Source of the DNA: Steroidobacter sp.
GTDB lineage: Bacteria; Pseudomonadota; Gammaproteobacteria; Steroidobacterales; Steroidobacteraceae
NCBI GenBank assembly: GCA_025929585.1
Contig: JAICPY010000004.1
Span: forward strand, 1 to 64,000
Reading direction: 5' to 3'
DNA: 64,000 nt
This document shows positions 27,275-35,666 of the stretch, piece by piece (the stretch's first letter is position 1; each line of letters begins with the position of its first letter). The notes beneath the pieces were generated by a model. It was not told where the DNA came from, did no database searches, and saw only the letters and a list, made by a program, of their open reading frames with translations. A program made the translations under genes and the position numbers.

Positions 27275-27407
27275 GCGGGCTGTGGGCTTTGGGCTGCAAG
27301 TCAGAGAATAAGAATCCGCGGCCGGATCGACGCAAAAGCGCGGCAGCGCCTCTGACGATCCGCTATCCGCTATCCGCTATCCGCTTCTTTCCGGCTACAG
27401 CCTACCT
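27275..27407. repeat. Word-array hairpin J (mixed arms: GGGCTGT left, ATCCGCT right)
   Basis: The left arm (27275-27300) repeats GGGCTGT/GGGCTTT/GGGCTGC. The right arm carries ATCCGCT four times (about 27358-27386) and then CCGGCTACAGCC. Only the last part pairs with the left arm, so the element looks like a mixture or an incomplete rearrangement. The junctions GTCAGAG and CTCTGAC are intact. It is located between uvrD and trkA, ending 18 bases before the trkA ATG. Confidence 0.65.
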
Positions 27408-27425
27408 CGCGGCGTGCTCGCCGCT

Positions 27426-28814
27426 ATGAAGATCATCATCCTCGGCGCCGGCCAAGTGGGGCGAACGGCGGCTTATCACCTTGCGCGCGAAGAAGCGAAC
27501 GAAGTGACGGTCGTGGACCTCAATGATGAAATGCTGCGCGACCTGCAAGACCGTATCGACATTCGCACGGTCGTGGGTAACGGTGCATATCCAAGCACGC
27601 TCGAAGCCTGCGGTGCGCGCGACGCCGACATCGTAATCGCGCTGACCAACAGCGATGAAGTCAACATGGTCGCGTGTCACATCGTTGCGACGCTATTCAA
27701 TAGACAAGCGACTCGCATCGCGCGCATCCGTTCCTCGGACTATGCACGCCACGCGAAGCTTTTTGGACAGGAAGATCCTGCGTTCTGTGTCGATGTCACG
27801 ATCAGCCCCGAACAACTCGTCACCGAGCACGTAGTGCGATTGATCGAGCATCCCGGCGCCTTACAGGTGCTAGATTTTGCCGAAGGCCGCGCACGGCTCG
27901 TCGGCGTTCGCGCACGGCGCGGCGGAGCACTCGTCGGCCAGCAGTTGAAACAACTCGCATCCCACATTCAAGGCCACGATGCACGAGTTGCCGCTATCTA
28001 CCGCGGCGGTCAGAGCGTCAAGCCGGAAGGCGACACGCTGGTCGAACATGGCGATGAGGTGTTCTTCATCGCTGCGGCGGAAGACATCCATCTGGTAATG
28101 AAGGAGATGCAGCGACTGGAAGGTCCGGTCAAACGCATCGTCATCGCCGGGGGCGGCAATATCGGCTTTCGCCTAGCGCAACGTTTGGAGAACGAACATC
28201 AGGTGAAGCTGATCGAACGCGATCCGCGCCGCGCACGTCGTATCTCCGAGCAACTCGGCAACACGATCGTGCTCAATGGCGATGCCGCCGATGAAGAATT
28301 GTTGCTGGAGGAAAACATCGACAGCGCGGATGTGTTCGTGGCAGTCACGAATGCCGAAGAAGCGAACATCTTGTCCGCAATGTTGGCCAAACGGCTGGGC
28401 TGCAACAAAGTGATGGCGCTCATCAATCGGCCGGCGTATGCAGAGCTAATGGAGAGCGGCTCAATCGACATCGCGCTTTCACCGCAACAAGTCACTATCG
28501 GTTCGTTGCTCGCCCATGTGCGACGGGGCGATGTCGTCCGCGTTCACTCGCTCAGAAGGGGTGCCGCCGAAGCCCTCGAGACGATTGCTCACGGTACTCA
28601 AGGCGATAGCCGAGTGATAGGTAAGCGGCTGGAGGACATTGCACTGCCTGAAGGCACCACGATCGGTGCAATCGTCCGCGGCAACGAAGTATTGATCGCG
28701 CACCACGACACGGTGATCCAGCGTGACGATCACGTCATTCTGTTCTTGACCGATCGCCGTCAGATCGAAGCGGTCGAGCGGCTTTTCGATATTCCGAGAA
28801 GAAAAGGCAGATGA
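27426..28814 (+). CDS. trkA: Trk potassium uptake regulatory protein TrkA
   Basis: TrkA is the peripheral NAD(H)-binding gating subunit of the Trk/Ktr potassium system. Two RCK/KTN modules are seen in tandem: GAGQVGRTAAYHLA at the N-terminus and GGGNIGFRLAQRLE at about residue 240, each with a TrkA-C domain. The 462-residue form starting MKIIILGAGQVG is standard. trkH follows after hairpin K. The other gene commonly found upstream, rsmB, is absent; uvrD is there instead. Confidence 0.96.
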   Translation: MKIIILGAGQVGRTAAYHLAREEANEVTVVDLNDEMLRDLQDRIDIRTVVGNGAYPSTLEACGARDADIVIALTNSDEVNMVACHIVATLFNRQATRIARIRSSDYARHAKLFGQEDPAFCVDVTISPEQLVTEHVVRLIEHPGALQVLDFAEGRARLVGVRARRGGALVGQQLKQLASHIQGHDARVAAIYRGGQSVKPEGDTLVEHGDEVFFIAAAEDIHLVMKEMQRLEGPVKRIVIAGGGNIGFRLAQRLENEHQVKLIERDPRRARRISEQLGNTIVLNGDAADEELLLEENIDSADVFVAVTNAEEANILSAMLAKRLGCNKVMALINRPAYAELMESGSIDIALSPQQVTIGSLLAHVRRGDVVRVHSLRRGAAEALETIAHGTQGDSRVIGKRLEDIALPEGTTIGAIVRGNEVLIAHHDTVIQRDDHVILFLTDRRQIEAVERLFDIPRRKGR

Positions 28815-28819
28815 TCGTG

Positions 28820-28938
28820 AAGGCCTGCGGCGTGTGGCCTGCGGCCTGCGGGTCGAATTTTCAGCACGGCTGCGATGAGCCGGCTGCTCTGTACCCTCGG
28901 GTGCCCCTCGCACAAGAAAGCTACGCAAGCCGCAGGCC
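28820..28938. repeat. Word-array hairpin K (GGCCTGCGGC words)
   Basis: The left arm 28820-28852 has three GGCCTGCGG words. The right arm is short, GCCGCAGGCC at 28929-28938, six bases before the trkH start codon. The junction motif is not clear. The same word occurs singly at 7527 and 9834. Confidence 0.6.
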
Positions 28939-28944
28939 ATTTGC

Positions 28945-30396
28945 ATGAACCTGCCCGTCGTCCAACGCATCTTCGGCCTATTGCTGATGTTGTTCAGCCT
29001 GACCATGCTGCCGCCGATGCTTGTGGGGCTCTATTACCAGGACGGCAACTGGCACCCGTTCTTGGAAGCATCGCTTGCGCTGGCCCTCGTTGGATTGTCG
29101 GTTTGGTGGCCGGTGCGCACGGAACAACGTGAACTGCGGCTGCGCGACGGCTTCCTGGTGGTCGCGTTGTTCTGGATCGTGCTCGGCGGCGCCGGTGCGG
29201 CGCCCTTGCTCCTATCCAGCCGCTTGGATATGGCGTTCACGGACGCAATCTTCGAAGCGGTTTCAGGTTTCACGACCACCGGCGCGATCATTTTCCCTCG
29301 GCTGCAAGATCTGCCTATCTCGGTGCTCTACTATCGCAGTCAGATCGAATGGCTGGGAGGCATCGGTATCGTCGTCTTGGCGGTCGCCCTTCTGCCGATG
29401 CTGGGAGTCGGAGGGATGCAGCTGCTGCGGGCTGAAACGCCCGGCCCGGTCAAGGATTCGAAACTCACACCGCGCATTACCGAGACAGCCAAAGCACTCT
29501 GGATCATCTATCTGGCTGTCACTGCCGCCTGCGCGATCGCGTACTGGAGTGCGGGCATGTCGGCGTTCGATGCGCTCACCCATAGCTTTACCACCGTCTC
29601 CACGGGCGGAAACTCGACGCGGGATGGGAGCATCGGTTACTTCGATAGCGTGCTCATCGAGCTGATCGCAATCGTTTTCATGTTCATCGGCGCGGTGAAC
29701 TTCTCGTTGCATTTTCTTGCGTGGCGGCATCGCAGAGTCAGCAACTACTTTCGAGATCCTGAATTCAAGGCGTACGTGCGGATCCTGCTCGTCAGCATCC
29801 TTCTTTACACCTTAGTGTTGTGGCTGAGCCGATATGTTCACGAGCCGGGCGAGGCGCTGAGACTTGCCCTCTTTCATGCCGTTGCCATGCAAACGACGTC
29901 GGGATTCGTGACCGATGACTTCACTCATTGGCCCGGCGCGCTGCCGGTCATCCTGATCCTCTCGGCATTCATCGGCGGCTGCGCCGGTTCCACTTCGGGC
30001 GGCATGAAGATCGTGCGTTGGCTGCTGCTTTGGAAGCAGGGCCAGCGTGAAGTTGCGCAGTTGGTGCACCCAAACGCGGAACTGCCGGTGAAACTCGGTG
30101 ACAAACCTATCGATACGAGAGTGATCAACGCGGTGTGGGGGTTCTTCGCCGTTTACGTCGTCGCGTTCGGCATTCTGATGGTTTCGTTACTCGCGACGGG
30201 TGTGGATCAGGTGACGGCGTTTTCGGCGATTGCCGCTTGCATGACGAATACGGGCACCGGGCTCGCAGCGGTCGCGACGAATTTCACCTCGCTCACCGAT
30301 ATCGGCAAATGGATTTGCATCTTGGCGATGCTGTTGGGGCGCTTGGAAGTCTTTCCGCTGCTCGTGCTGGTATCGCGCACATTTTGGCGCAAGTGA
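28945..30396 (+). CDS. trkH: Trk system potassium uptake protein TrkH
   Basis: TrkH is the membrane pore of the Trk potassium transporter, gated by TrkA. The 483-residue protein has the length and helix count of the family and four pore-loop regions (SGFTTTGAI, FTTVSTGGNS, QTTSGF, CMTNTGTGLA) that form the selectivity filter. SGGMKIVRW and the final LGRLEVFPLLVL match TrkH. It lies 130 bases after trkA and is probably co-transcribed across hairpin K. Confidence 0.96.
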   Translation: MNLPVVQRIFGLLLMLFSLTMLPPMLVGLYYQDGNWHPFLEASLALALVGLSVWWPVRTEQRELRLRDGFLVVALFWIVLGGAGAAPLLLSSRLDMAFTDAIFEAVSGFTTTGAIIFPRLQDLPISVLYYRSQIEWLGGIGIVVLAVALLPMLGVGGMQLLRAETPGPVKDSKLTPRITETAKALWIIYLAVTAACAIAYWSAGMSAFDALTHSFTTVSTGGNSTRDGSIGYFDSVLIELIAIVFMFIGAVNFSLHFLAWRHRRVSNYFRDPEFKAYVRILLVSILLYTLVLWLSRYVHEPGEALRLALFHAVAMQTTSGFVTDDFTHWPGALPVILILSAFIGGCAGSTSGGMKIVRWLLLWKQGQREVAQLVHPNAELPVKLGDKPIDTRVINAVWGFFAVYVVAFGILMVSLLATGVDQVTAFSAIAACMTNTGTGLAAVATNFTSLTDIGKWICILAMLLGRLEVFPLLVLVSRTFWRK

Positions 30397-30458
30397 GCTC
30401 GACGGCCGCCGTCTGCCTGATGCGCCGCTCACCGACGACTGCAGATTGCGGATGAAGC

Positions 30459-32774
30459 ATGCGGGTTTCAAAGACTTTCAGAAAATATAGAAAACAGATC
30501 TGGACCGGCGTCGCGCTCGTCTTCGGCGTCGCGCTGCTTGCACTACTCGCCTGGATCTTTCATCTCGATCGCAAGATCACCGCTCAGTTCGAAGGGCGAC
30601 GATGGACTTTGCCTGCACAGGTGTACGCCGAACCGACAGAGCTGTACGTCGGCCTACCACTCACTGCGGATTCGCTGGAACGAGAGCTGCAGCGGCTCGG
30701 TTATCGGCGCACAGCCGAGGCGAGCGATGCGGGCAGCTACGAGCGTCGCGGCTCTCGCATCACGTTCGTGAGCCGCCGCTTTCAGTTCTTCGATGGTTTG
30801 CAGGAGTCTCAGGAAATCTCCATCGCTGCAAATGCACAAGGCATTCAGGACATGACGAATGCGAGCGGCGAGGATGTGCCGATCTTTCGTCTCGATCCTC
30901 TGTTGATCGGTAGCATCTTTCCGATCCATGGCGAAGATCGGGTAATCGTCACGCCCGAAGAAGTTCCGCCATTGCTTCCCGCTGCATTGAAAGTGGTGGA
31001 AGACCGCAAGTTCGACACTCATCATGGCGTGGATTTGGGCGCCATCATGCGAGCAGCATTCGTCAATCTGCGTGCCGGGCAAATTCAACAAGGTGGTTCA
31101 ACACTTACTCAGCAACTCGTCAAGAGTTACTTCCTAGATAGTCGTCGTACATTCGGCCGCAAGCTCGAAGAAGCGATGATGGCCGTCCTGTTGGAAATCC
31201 ATTTCGAGAAACAGGACTTGATGAATGCGTACATCAACGAAATCTACTTAGGCCAAGATGGCCGGCGTGCGGTTCACGGTTTCGGACTAGCCAGTCAATT
31301 CTATTTCGGCAAACCGGCGGCCGAATTGCAGCTGCACGAAATTGCGTTGCTCGTGGCGATCGTGCGCGGTCCGTCCTACTACGATCCACGGCGTCACGCA
31401 GAGCGTGTGCGCGCGCGACGAGATATGGTGTTGAAGTTGATGGCCGAGCATGGCGTCATCGAATCGACGGACGCGCAAAAGGCAATCAAGCAACCGCTCG
31501 GTGTCGTGAGCTCAACCACTCTTGCAGGTGGCTACTATCCGGCGTTCTTGGATCTCGTACGTCGAACATTACGACGGGATTACCGCGAGGAAGATCTGAC
31601 CGAGGCCGGTCTGAGGATATTCTCCACGCTCAACCCGTTCGCGCAGAACCAAGCAGAGCGGGCGCTGACGCAAGAGCTGGATCGCCTCGAAAAAGCACGC
31701 AAACGGAAATCGAATGTGCCGTTGGAAGGCGTGGTCGTCGTAACGTCGCCTCAGAACGGTGAGGTCATCGCCATAGTAGGCGGACGCAACGCGAGCTTCG
31801 AAGGATTCAATCGAGCTCTGGATGCGAAGCGTTCGATTGGTTCCTTGGTAAAGCCCGTCATTTATCTGGCTGCCGTGGAATCAGGCCGATTTCACGCAGC
31901 ATCTATCATTGAAGACGGGCCGGTAGAAGTGAAACTCTCGAACAATCGCACTTGGCGGCCACAGAACATCTCCGAGCAATACTACGGACCGGTGCCCTTG
32001 GTACGTGCACTCGCGCAGTCACTCAACCTTGCAACCGTGCGGCTGGGCATGGAGGTCGGTCTGCCTGAAGTTACGCGTGAATTTCAGGAGCTCGGATTGC
32101 CGGAAGCGCCACCACAACTTCCTTCGGTATTGCTCGGGGCTGTGGATGTTTCGCCTTTCGAAGTCGCACAGCTCTATAACTCTCTGGCCAATGGCGGATT
32201 CAATGCACCGCTTCGCGCGGTCCGCGCGGTCGTGGACGAGCAAGGCAAACCGCTGAAAGCGTTCGGCTTGGAGGTGACACCCGTTGCCGATCCCGCAGCT
32301 GTCTATCAACTCAACCGCATGCTCGTCCATGTCATGGATCACGGGACCGGCCGCGGTGCGCGGGCGTACTTGCCTGCAGATTTGGTCGTTGCAGGCAAAT
32401 CAGGAACCTCTTCCGACTATCGCGATAGTTGGTTTGCAGGTTTTTCAGGCAGCCACCTCGCGGTTGTCTGGATCGGGCACGACGACAACTCGCCCACCGG
32501 GCTCACTGGTTCTTCCGGATCGCTCGCCGTCTGGGCGCGAGTGATGAAGGCATTGGGAACGACATCTTGGAACGCTCCAGCCCCTGAGACACTCGAAGAG
32601 ACATGGATCGAGTTTCTGAGCGGCTTAGAAGCCAAGCCAGGGTGCGGTGAAGATATCATTGCTGTGCCTCTGCCCAAGGGCACGGAACTTCCGTTCGCGC
32701 CCGGATGCGAAGTCGGCGTGTTCGATAATATCGGCGAACGCGCGCGTGAATGGTGGCGGGGAATCACGCGGTGA
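30459..32774 (+). CDS. mrcB: Penicillin-binding protein 1B (bifunctional transglycosylase/transpeptidase)
   Basis: PBP1b polymerises and cross-links peptidoglycan. The 771-residue protein has a cytoplasmic tail, a membrane anchor (about 15-33), a UB2H-like region, the GT51 domain with catalytic E181 (VEDRKFDTHHGVD), and a transpeptidase domain with S462-x-x-K465, SLN and K647-S-G-T. UB2H is the docking site of the activator LpoB in E. coli. A TPR lipoprotein gene directly follows and may encode the activator. Confidence 0.96.
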   Translation: MRVSKTFRKYRKQIWTGVALVFGVALLALLAWIFHLDRKITAQFEGRRWTLPAQVYAEPTELYVGLPLTADSLERELQRLGYRRTAEASDAGSYERRGSRITFVSRRFQFFDGLQESQEISIAANAQGIQDMTNASGEDVPIFRLDPLLIGSIFPIHGEDRVIVTPEEVPPLLPAALKVVEDRKFDTHHGVDLGAIMRAAFVNLRAGQIQQGGSTLTQQLVKSYFLDSRRTFGRKLEEAMMAVLLEIHFEKQDLMNAYINEIYLGQDGRRAVHGFGLASQFYFGKPAAELQLHEIALLVAIVRGPSYYDPRRHAERVRARRDMVLKLMAEHGVIESTDAQKAIKQPLGVVSSTTLAGGYYPAFLDLVRRTLRRDYREEDLTEAGLRIFSTLNPFAQNQAERALTQELDRLEKARKRKSNVPLEGVVVVTSPQNGEVIAIVGGRNASFEGFNRALDAKRSIGSLVKPVIYLAAVESGRFHAASIIEDGPVEVKLSNNRTWRPQNISEQYYGPVPLVRALAQSLNLATVRLGMEVGLPEVTREFQELGLPEAPPQLPSVLLGAVDVSPFEVAQLYNSLANGGFNAPLRAVRAVVDEQGKPLKAFGLEVTPVADPAAVYQLNRMLVHVMDHGTGRGARAYLPADLVVAGKSGTSSDYRDSWFAGFSGSHLAVVWIGHDDNSPTGLTGSSGSLAVWARVMKALGTTSWNAPAPETLEETWIEFLSGLEAKPGCGEDIIAVPLPKGTELPFAPGCEVGVFDNIGERAREWWRGITR

Positions 32775-32825
32775 CGCTCGAGCGCTCGCGTACCTTTTGA
32801 TTCTTACAGCTAGTCGAGATGCAGC

Positions 32826-33350
32826 ATGAGACGACTGATTGGTGTTGGCTTCGCGTTGTTCGCTGCTGCATGCACTGTGCCTCAACCGTACGAGCGGCCC
32901 GAACCGACATCTCCGGTTCCCTCGGAGCAGGAGCCAACGGTGGAAACGCAGCCCGGTTCACCTCCTTCGACTGTTGAACCACCTCAACCGCTCCCGGCGC
33001 CAGCGAGCCGTGAACCGGTGCTGAGCCCAGCGAGCCGCGCCCTTGTAACTCAGGCGCAGAAGCAGATGGTTGCCAAGGATTACTCGGTCGCAGCGGGTTC
33101 GATCGAACGCGCACTTCGCATCGAGCCCGGCAATCCACTGCTGTGGATTGAGCTTGCGAAGGTTCGGCAGGCGGAGGGCAACTACGTTCAAGCCGAGAAC
33201 ATGGCCCGCAAAGCAGTTTCGATGGCCGTTCAGGCGCCGAAAGCCCAAGCCCGAGCGTGGGAACTCATCGCTCAAAGCTATCGTGCACGGGGCAAGAATC
33301 TGGAAGCGCGCGAAGCCGACGCGAAGGCGGAATCTCTCGTACGCCGCTAG
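32826..33350 (+). CDS. TPR lipoprotein, candidate LpoP-type activator of PBP1b
   Basis: The 174-residue protein has a lipobox (LFAAAC, Cys at residue 16), a Pro-rich stalk (residues 18-65) and two to three tetratricopeptide helices (about 70-170). A lipoprotein with a proline-rich linker and TPR domain activates PBP1b in Pseudomonas (LpoP), and lpoP-like genes occur next to mrcB in several gammaproteobacteria. Position and architecture match; sequence identity cannot be tested here. It starts 51 bases after mrcB. Confidence 0.75.
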   Translation: MRRLIGVGFALFAAACTVPQPYERPEPTSPVPSEQEPTVETQPGSPPSTVEPPQPLPAPASREPVLSPASRALVTQAQKQMVAKDYSVAAGSIERALRIEPGNPLLWIELAKVRQAEGNYVQAENMARKAVSMAVQAPKAQARAWELIAQSYRARGKNLEAREADAKAESLVRR

Positions 33351-33543
33351 ACACATCGTCGAGGGCCACTCGTGTAACACAAAATCCCACTTTGGCCTTC
33401 GAATACGCGATTTCAGGAGCGTTTGGCCTCTTATATCTGGCTACTGAGATCTTGGGCGTTGCTGGCCTCCGCGAGTGGCGCTCCGAGGCAGATAAGTGCT
33501 GGGAAGTTCCGGTTTGACGTGCACTATGGATCGAAGTGGGAAA

Positions 33544-33999
33544 ATGATTGCTCTTTTACAGCGCGTATCCGAGGCTTGTGTAGAGGTGGAAGGCCGGATC
33601 ACCGGCCAGATCGCGACTGGGCTGCTGGTCTTCATTGCCGTTGAAAGGGGCGATTCGGAGGCGCATGCGGATCGGTTGCTAGAACGATTGCTCGGCTATC
33701 GGGTCTTTCAAGATGAGCTGGGCAAGATGAATCGAAGCCTTGCGGATGTGGGAGGCGGGCTGTTGCTCGTTTCCCAATTCACGCTGGCTGCGGATACGAC
33801 GCGTGGCAACCGGCCGGGATTCAGTCCCGCGGCCAGTCCTGACGAAGGGCGACGGTTATTCGACTACTTTGCCCAAACGGCAAAGGTGCGCCACGGCATC
33901 GTGCAGACCGGCGAGTTCGGCGCGCATATGCGCGTAACACTGACGAATGATGGGCCGGTGACGTTCTGGTTACAGGTAAACGGTTCGACGACAGGTTAG
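33544..33999 (+). CDS. dtd: D-aminoacyl-tRNA deacylase
   Basis: Dtd removes D-amino acids and glycine mischarged on tRNAs. The 151-residue form starting [15 protein letters not shown] is standard; an upstream in-frame start at 33496 would add 16 residues. The catalytic motifs [15 protein letters not shown] and [10 protein letters not shown] are intact, as is the Gly-cisPro-like segment. It lies 193 bases after the TPR lipoprotein gene and 90 bases before tatA. Confidence 0.95.
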   Translation: MIALLQRVSEACVEVEGRITGQIATGLLVFIAVERGDSEAHADRLLERLLGYRVFQDELGKMNRSLADVGGGLLLVSQFTLAADTTRGNRPGFSPAASPDEGRRLFDYFAQTAKVRHGIVQTGEFGAHMRVTLTNDGPVTFWLQVNGSTTG

Positions 34000-34089
34000 C
34001 TCTCTCAGAGGCTTCAGGCCTGGCCCTTGTCACGAATCAACGCCATCTTTTGGCGTATCATCGGCCGCCTATCGAGCGGGAGAATCTGA

Positions 34090-34323
34090 ATGGGTATTGG
34101 CTTTAAAGAACTGCTGATCATCCTCGCGATCGCGCTGCTCATCTTTGGAGCGAAGCGGTTGCGCACGATTGGTTCGGATTTGGGTGGGGCCGTGAAAGGC
34201 TTCAAGAAGGCCATGGGCGAAGGCGAAGAAGACGAGAACAAGCAGCTCACCGGCGAGAAGGACGCGGATTTCGATTCCACATCGGCATCGAACAAGGCCG
34301 AGAATAAATCCTCGAGCGTCTAA
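34090..34323 (+). CDS. tatA: Twin-arginine translocase subunit TatA
   Basis: TatA forms the protein-conducting oligomer of the Tat pathway. The 77-residue protein has the short N-terminal helix ([18 protein letters not shown]), an amphipathic helix ([17 protein letters not shown]) and an acidic, disordered tail. GGGAG lies eight bases upstream of the ATG. It is followed by tatB and tatC. The Rieske and other Tat substrates are not in this window. Confidence 0.95.
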   Translation: MGIGFKELLIILAIALLIFGAKRLRTIGSDLGGAVKGFKKAMGEGEEDENKQLTGEKDADFDSTSASNKAENKSSSV

Positions 34324-34343
34324 CTTAACTGCACCCATCCGTC

Positions 34344-34712
34344 ATGTTCGAGGTCGGGTTCACCGAGATCATTCTGATCCTGGGGCTAGCGTTGCTCGTG
34401 CTTGGCCCGGAGAAGTTGCCGGGACTTGCGCAGAAAGTCGGGCGCTGGACCGGCCGAGCGCGCGCGATGGCCCGGCAGCTGCGCACGCAACTCGAACACG
34501 AAGTGACGCTCGAGGAACTCGCACGGTCAAAGCCGATGCAAGCGAGCACGCCTGAGCCGACACCAACGACGCCGCCGGCAGATCCAAGCTCCAGTCCGAG
34601 TGACACAGTCTCGTCGACGGCATCGCCGGTCGATGATGTAATCGATGTCGGCGCCGCGAATGAATCCGGTCACGCATCGCACGAACCGGTAACGACGAAA
34701 GCGGCGCAATGA
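34344..34712 (+). CDS. tatB: Twin-arginine translocase subunit TatB
   Basis: TatB binds TatC and receives twin-arginine signal peptides. The 122-residue protein starts MFEVGFTEIILILGLALLVLGP-type (the first 20 residues carry the FEVGFTE and LGPEKLP motifs) and continues with an amphipathic helix and a Ser/Thr/Pro-rich tail. The ATGA junction with tatC (34709-34712) indicates translational coupling. Confidence 0.95.
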   Translation: MFEVGFTEIILILGLALLVLGPEKLPGLAQKVGRWTGRARAMARQLRTQLEHEVTLEELARSKPMQASTPEPTPTTPPADPSSSPSDTVSSTASPVDDVIDVGAANESGHASHEPVTTKAAQ

Positions 34713-35473
34713 GCAGCGATGGGCGCGAACAACTCGCTGAAGGCTCGCTGATCTCCCATCTGGTCGAGTTGCGAGAGCGCCTGCTGCGCGCGGTCATCGC
34801 AGTCATCATCTTGTTCGTGCCCTGCGTACTCGTCCAAGACCAGCTCTTCACGCTGGTGGCCACACCGCTGATCGAGAGGATGCCGCAAGGCACCTCGATG
34901 ATCGCGACGAGCCCTGTCGCACCGGTCATGGTGCCGTTGAAGCTTGCGTTCATGGCTGCGGTATTCCTAGCGATGCCCTATGTGCTGTATCAAGCATGGG
35001 CTTTTGTCGCACCAGGCCTTTACAAGAACGAGAAGCGCTTTGCGATTCCGCTGGTGGTCTCCAGCATCGTGCTGTTTTACGCCGGCATCGCGTTTGCCTA
35101 TTTCATTGTCTTCCCGTTGATGTTCGCGTTCCTGACGACCACTGCACCGCAAGGCGTGCAGATGATGACGGACATGGCGAATTATTTGGATTTCATATTG
35201 CTGCTGTTCTTCGCCTTTGGGGTCGCCTTCGAAATTCCGGTTGCGACAGTATTGCTCGCGTCGACCGGCATGGTGCGGATCGAAACGATGACCAAGAATC
35301 GCGGTTACGTGATTCTTGGCATTTTTGTGATCGCGGCATTCCTTACGCCACCTGATGCGATTTCTCAGTCCTTCATGGCGATACCGATGTATTTGCTCTA
35401 CGAAATCGGGATCGTCCTTTCACGCCTGCTGCTCAAGGAACGAGCAAAGCAGCAGGGAGCGGATGTGGCATAG
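34709..35473 (+). CDS. tatC: Twin-arginine translocase subunit TatC
   Basis: TatC recognises the twin-arginine signal peptide and nucleates the translocon. The 254-residue protein has six membrane helices. SHLVELRERLLR at the N-terminus and FAFGVAFEIPV near helix 4 are characteristic, and the conserved periplasmic F-P-x-x-x-F region is present (VFPLMFAF). It overlaps tatB by four bases. Confidence 0.96.
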   Translation: MSSDGREQLAEGSLISHLVELRERLLRAVIAVIILFVPCVLVQDQLFTLVATPLIERMPQGTSMIATSPVAPVMVPLKLAFMAAVFLAMPYVLYQAWAFVAPGLYKNEKRFAIPLVVSSIVLFYAGIAFAYFIVFPLMFAFLTTTAPQGVQMMTDMANYLDFILLLFFAFGVAFEIPVATVLLASTGMVRIETMTKNRGYVILGIFVIAAFLTPPDAISQSFMAIPMYLLYEIGIVLSRLLLKERAKQQGADVA

Positions 35474-35666
35474 AGAGTTATCGAACGACCTACGTTCTCG
35501 CTCTTTCATTTCGGCACCGTCTGGCTGGACTGTATACATTCCTCTTCTTGCCGAGCCGCGCAGATATCGGTGAGACTCGCCCTCGCGACATCTTGAGTCG
35601 TACAACAATATTCAACCGCGCGAGCACCACGCTGCGCGCGACTACGGGGTGGAGCAGACTCTTCTT

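Noticed and set aside
2329..28938. Word arrays as CRISPR
   Set aside because: Units are 7-9 bases and directly abut without spacers; no cas genes are present.
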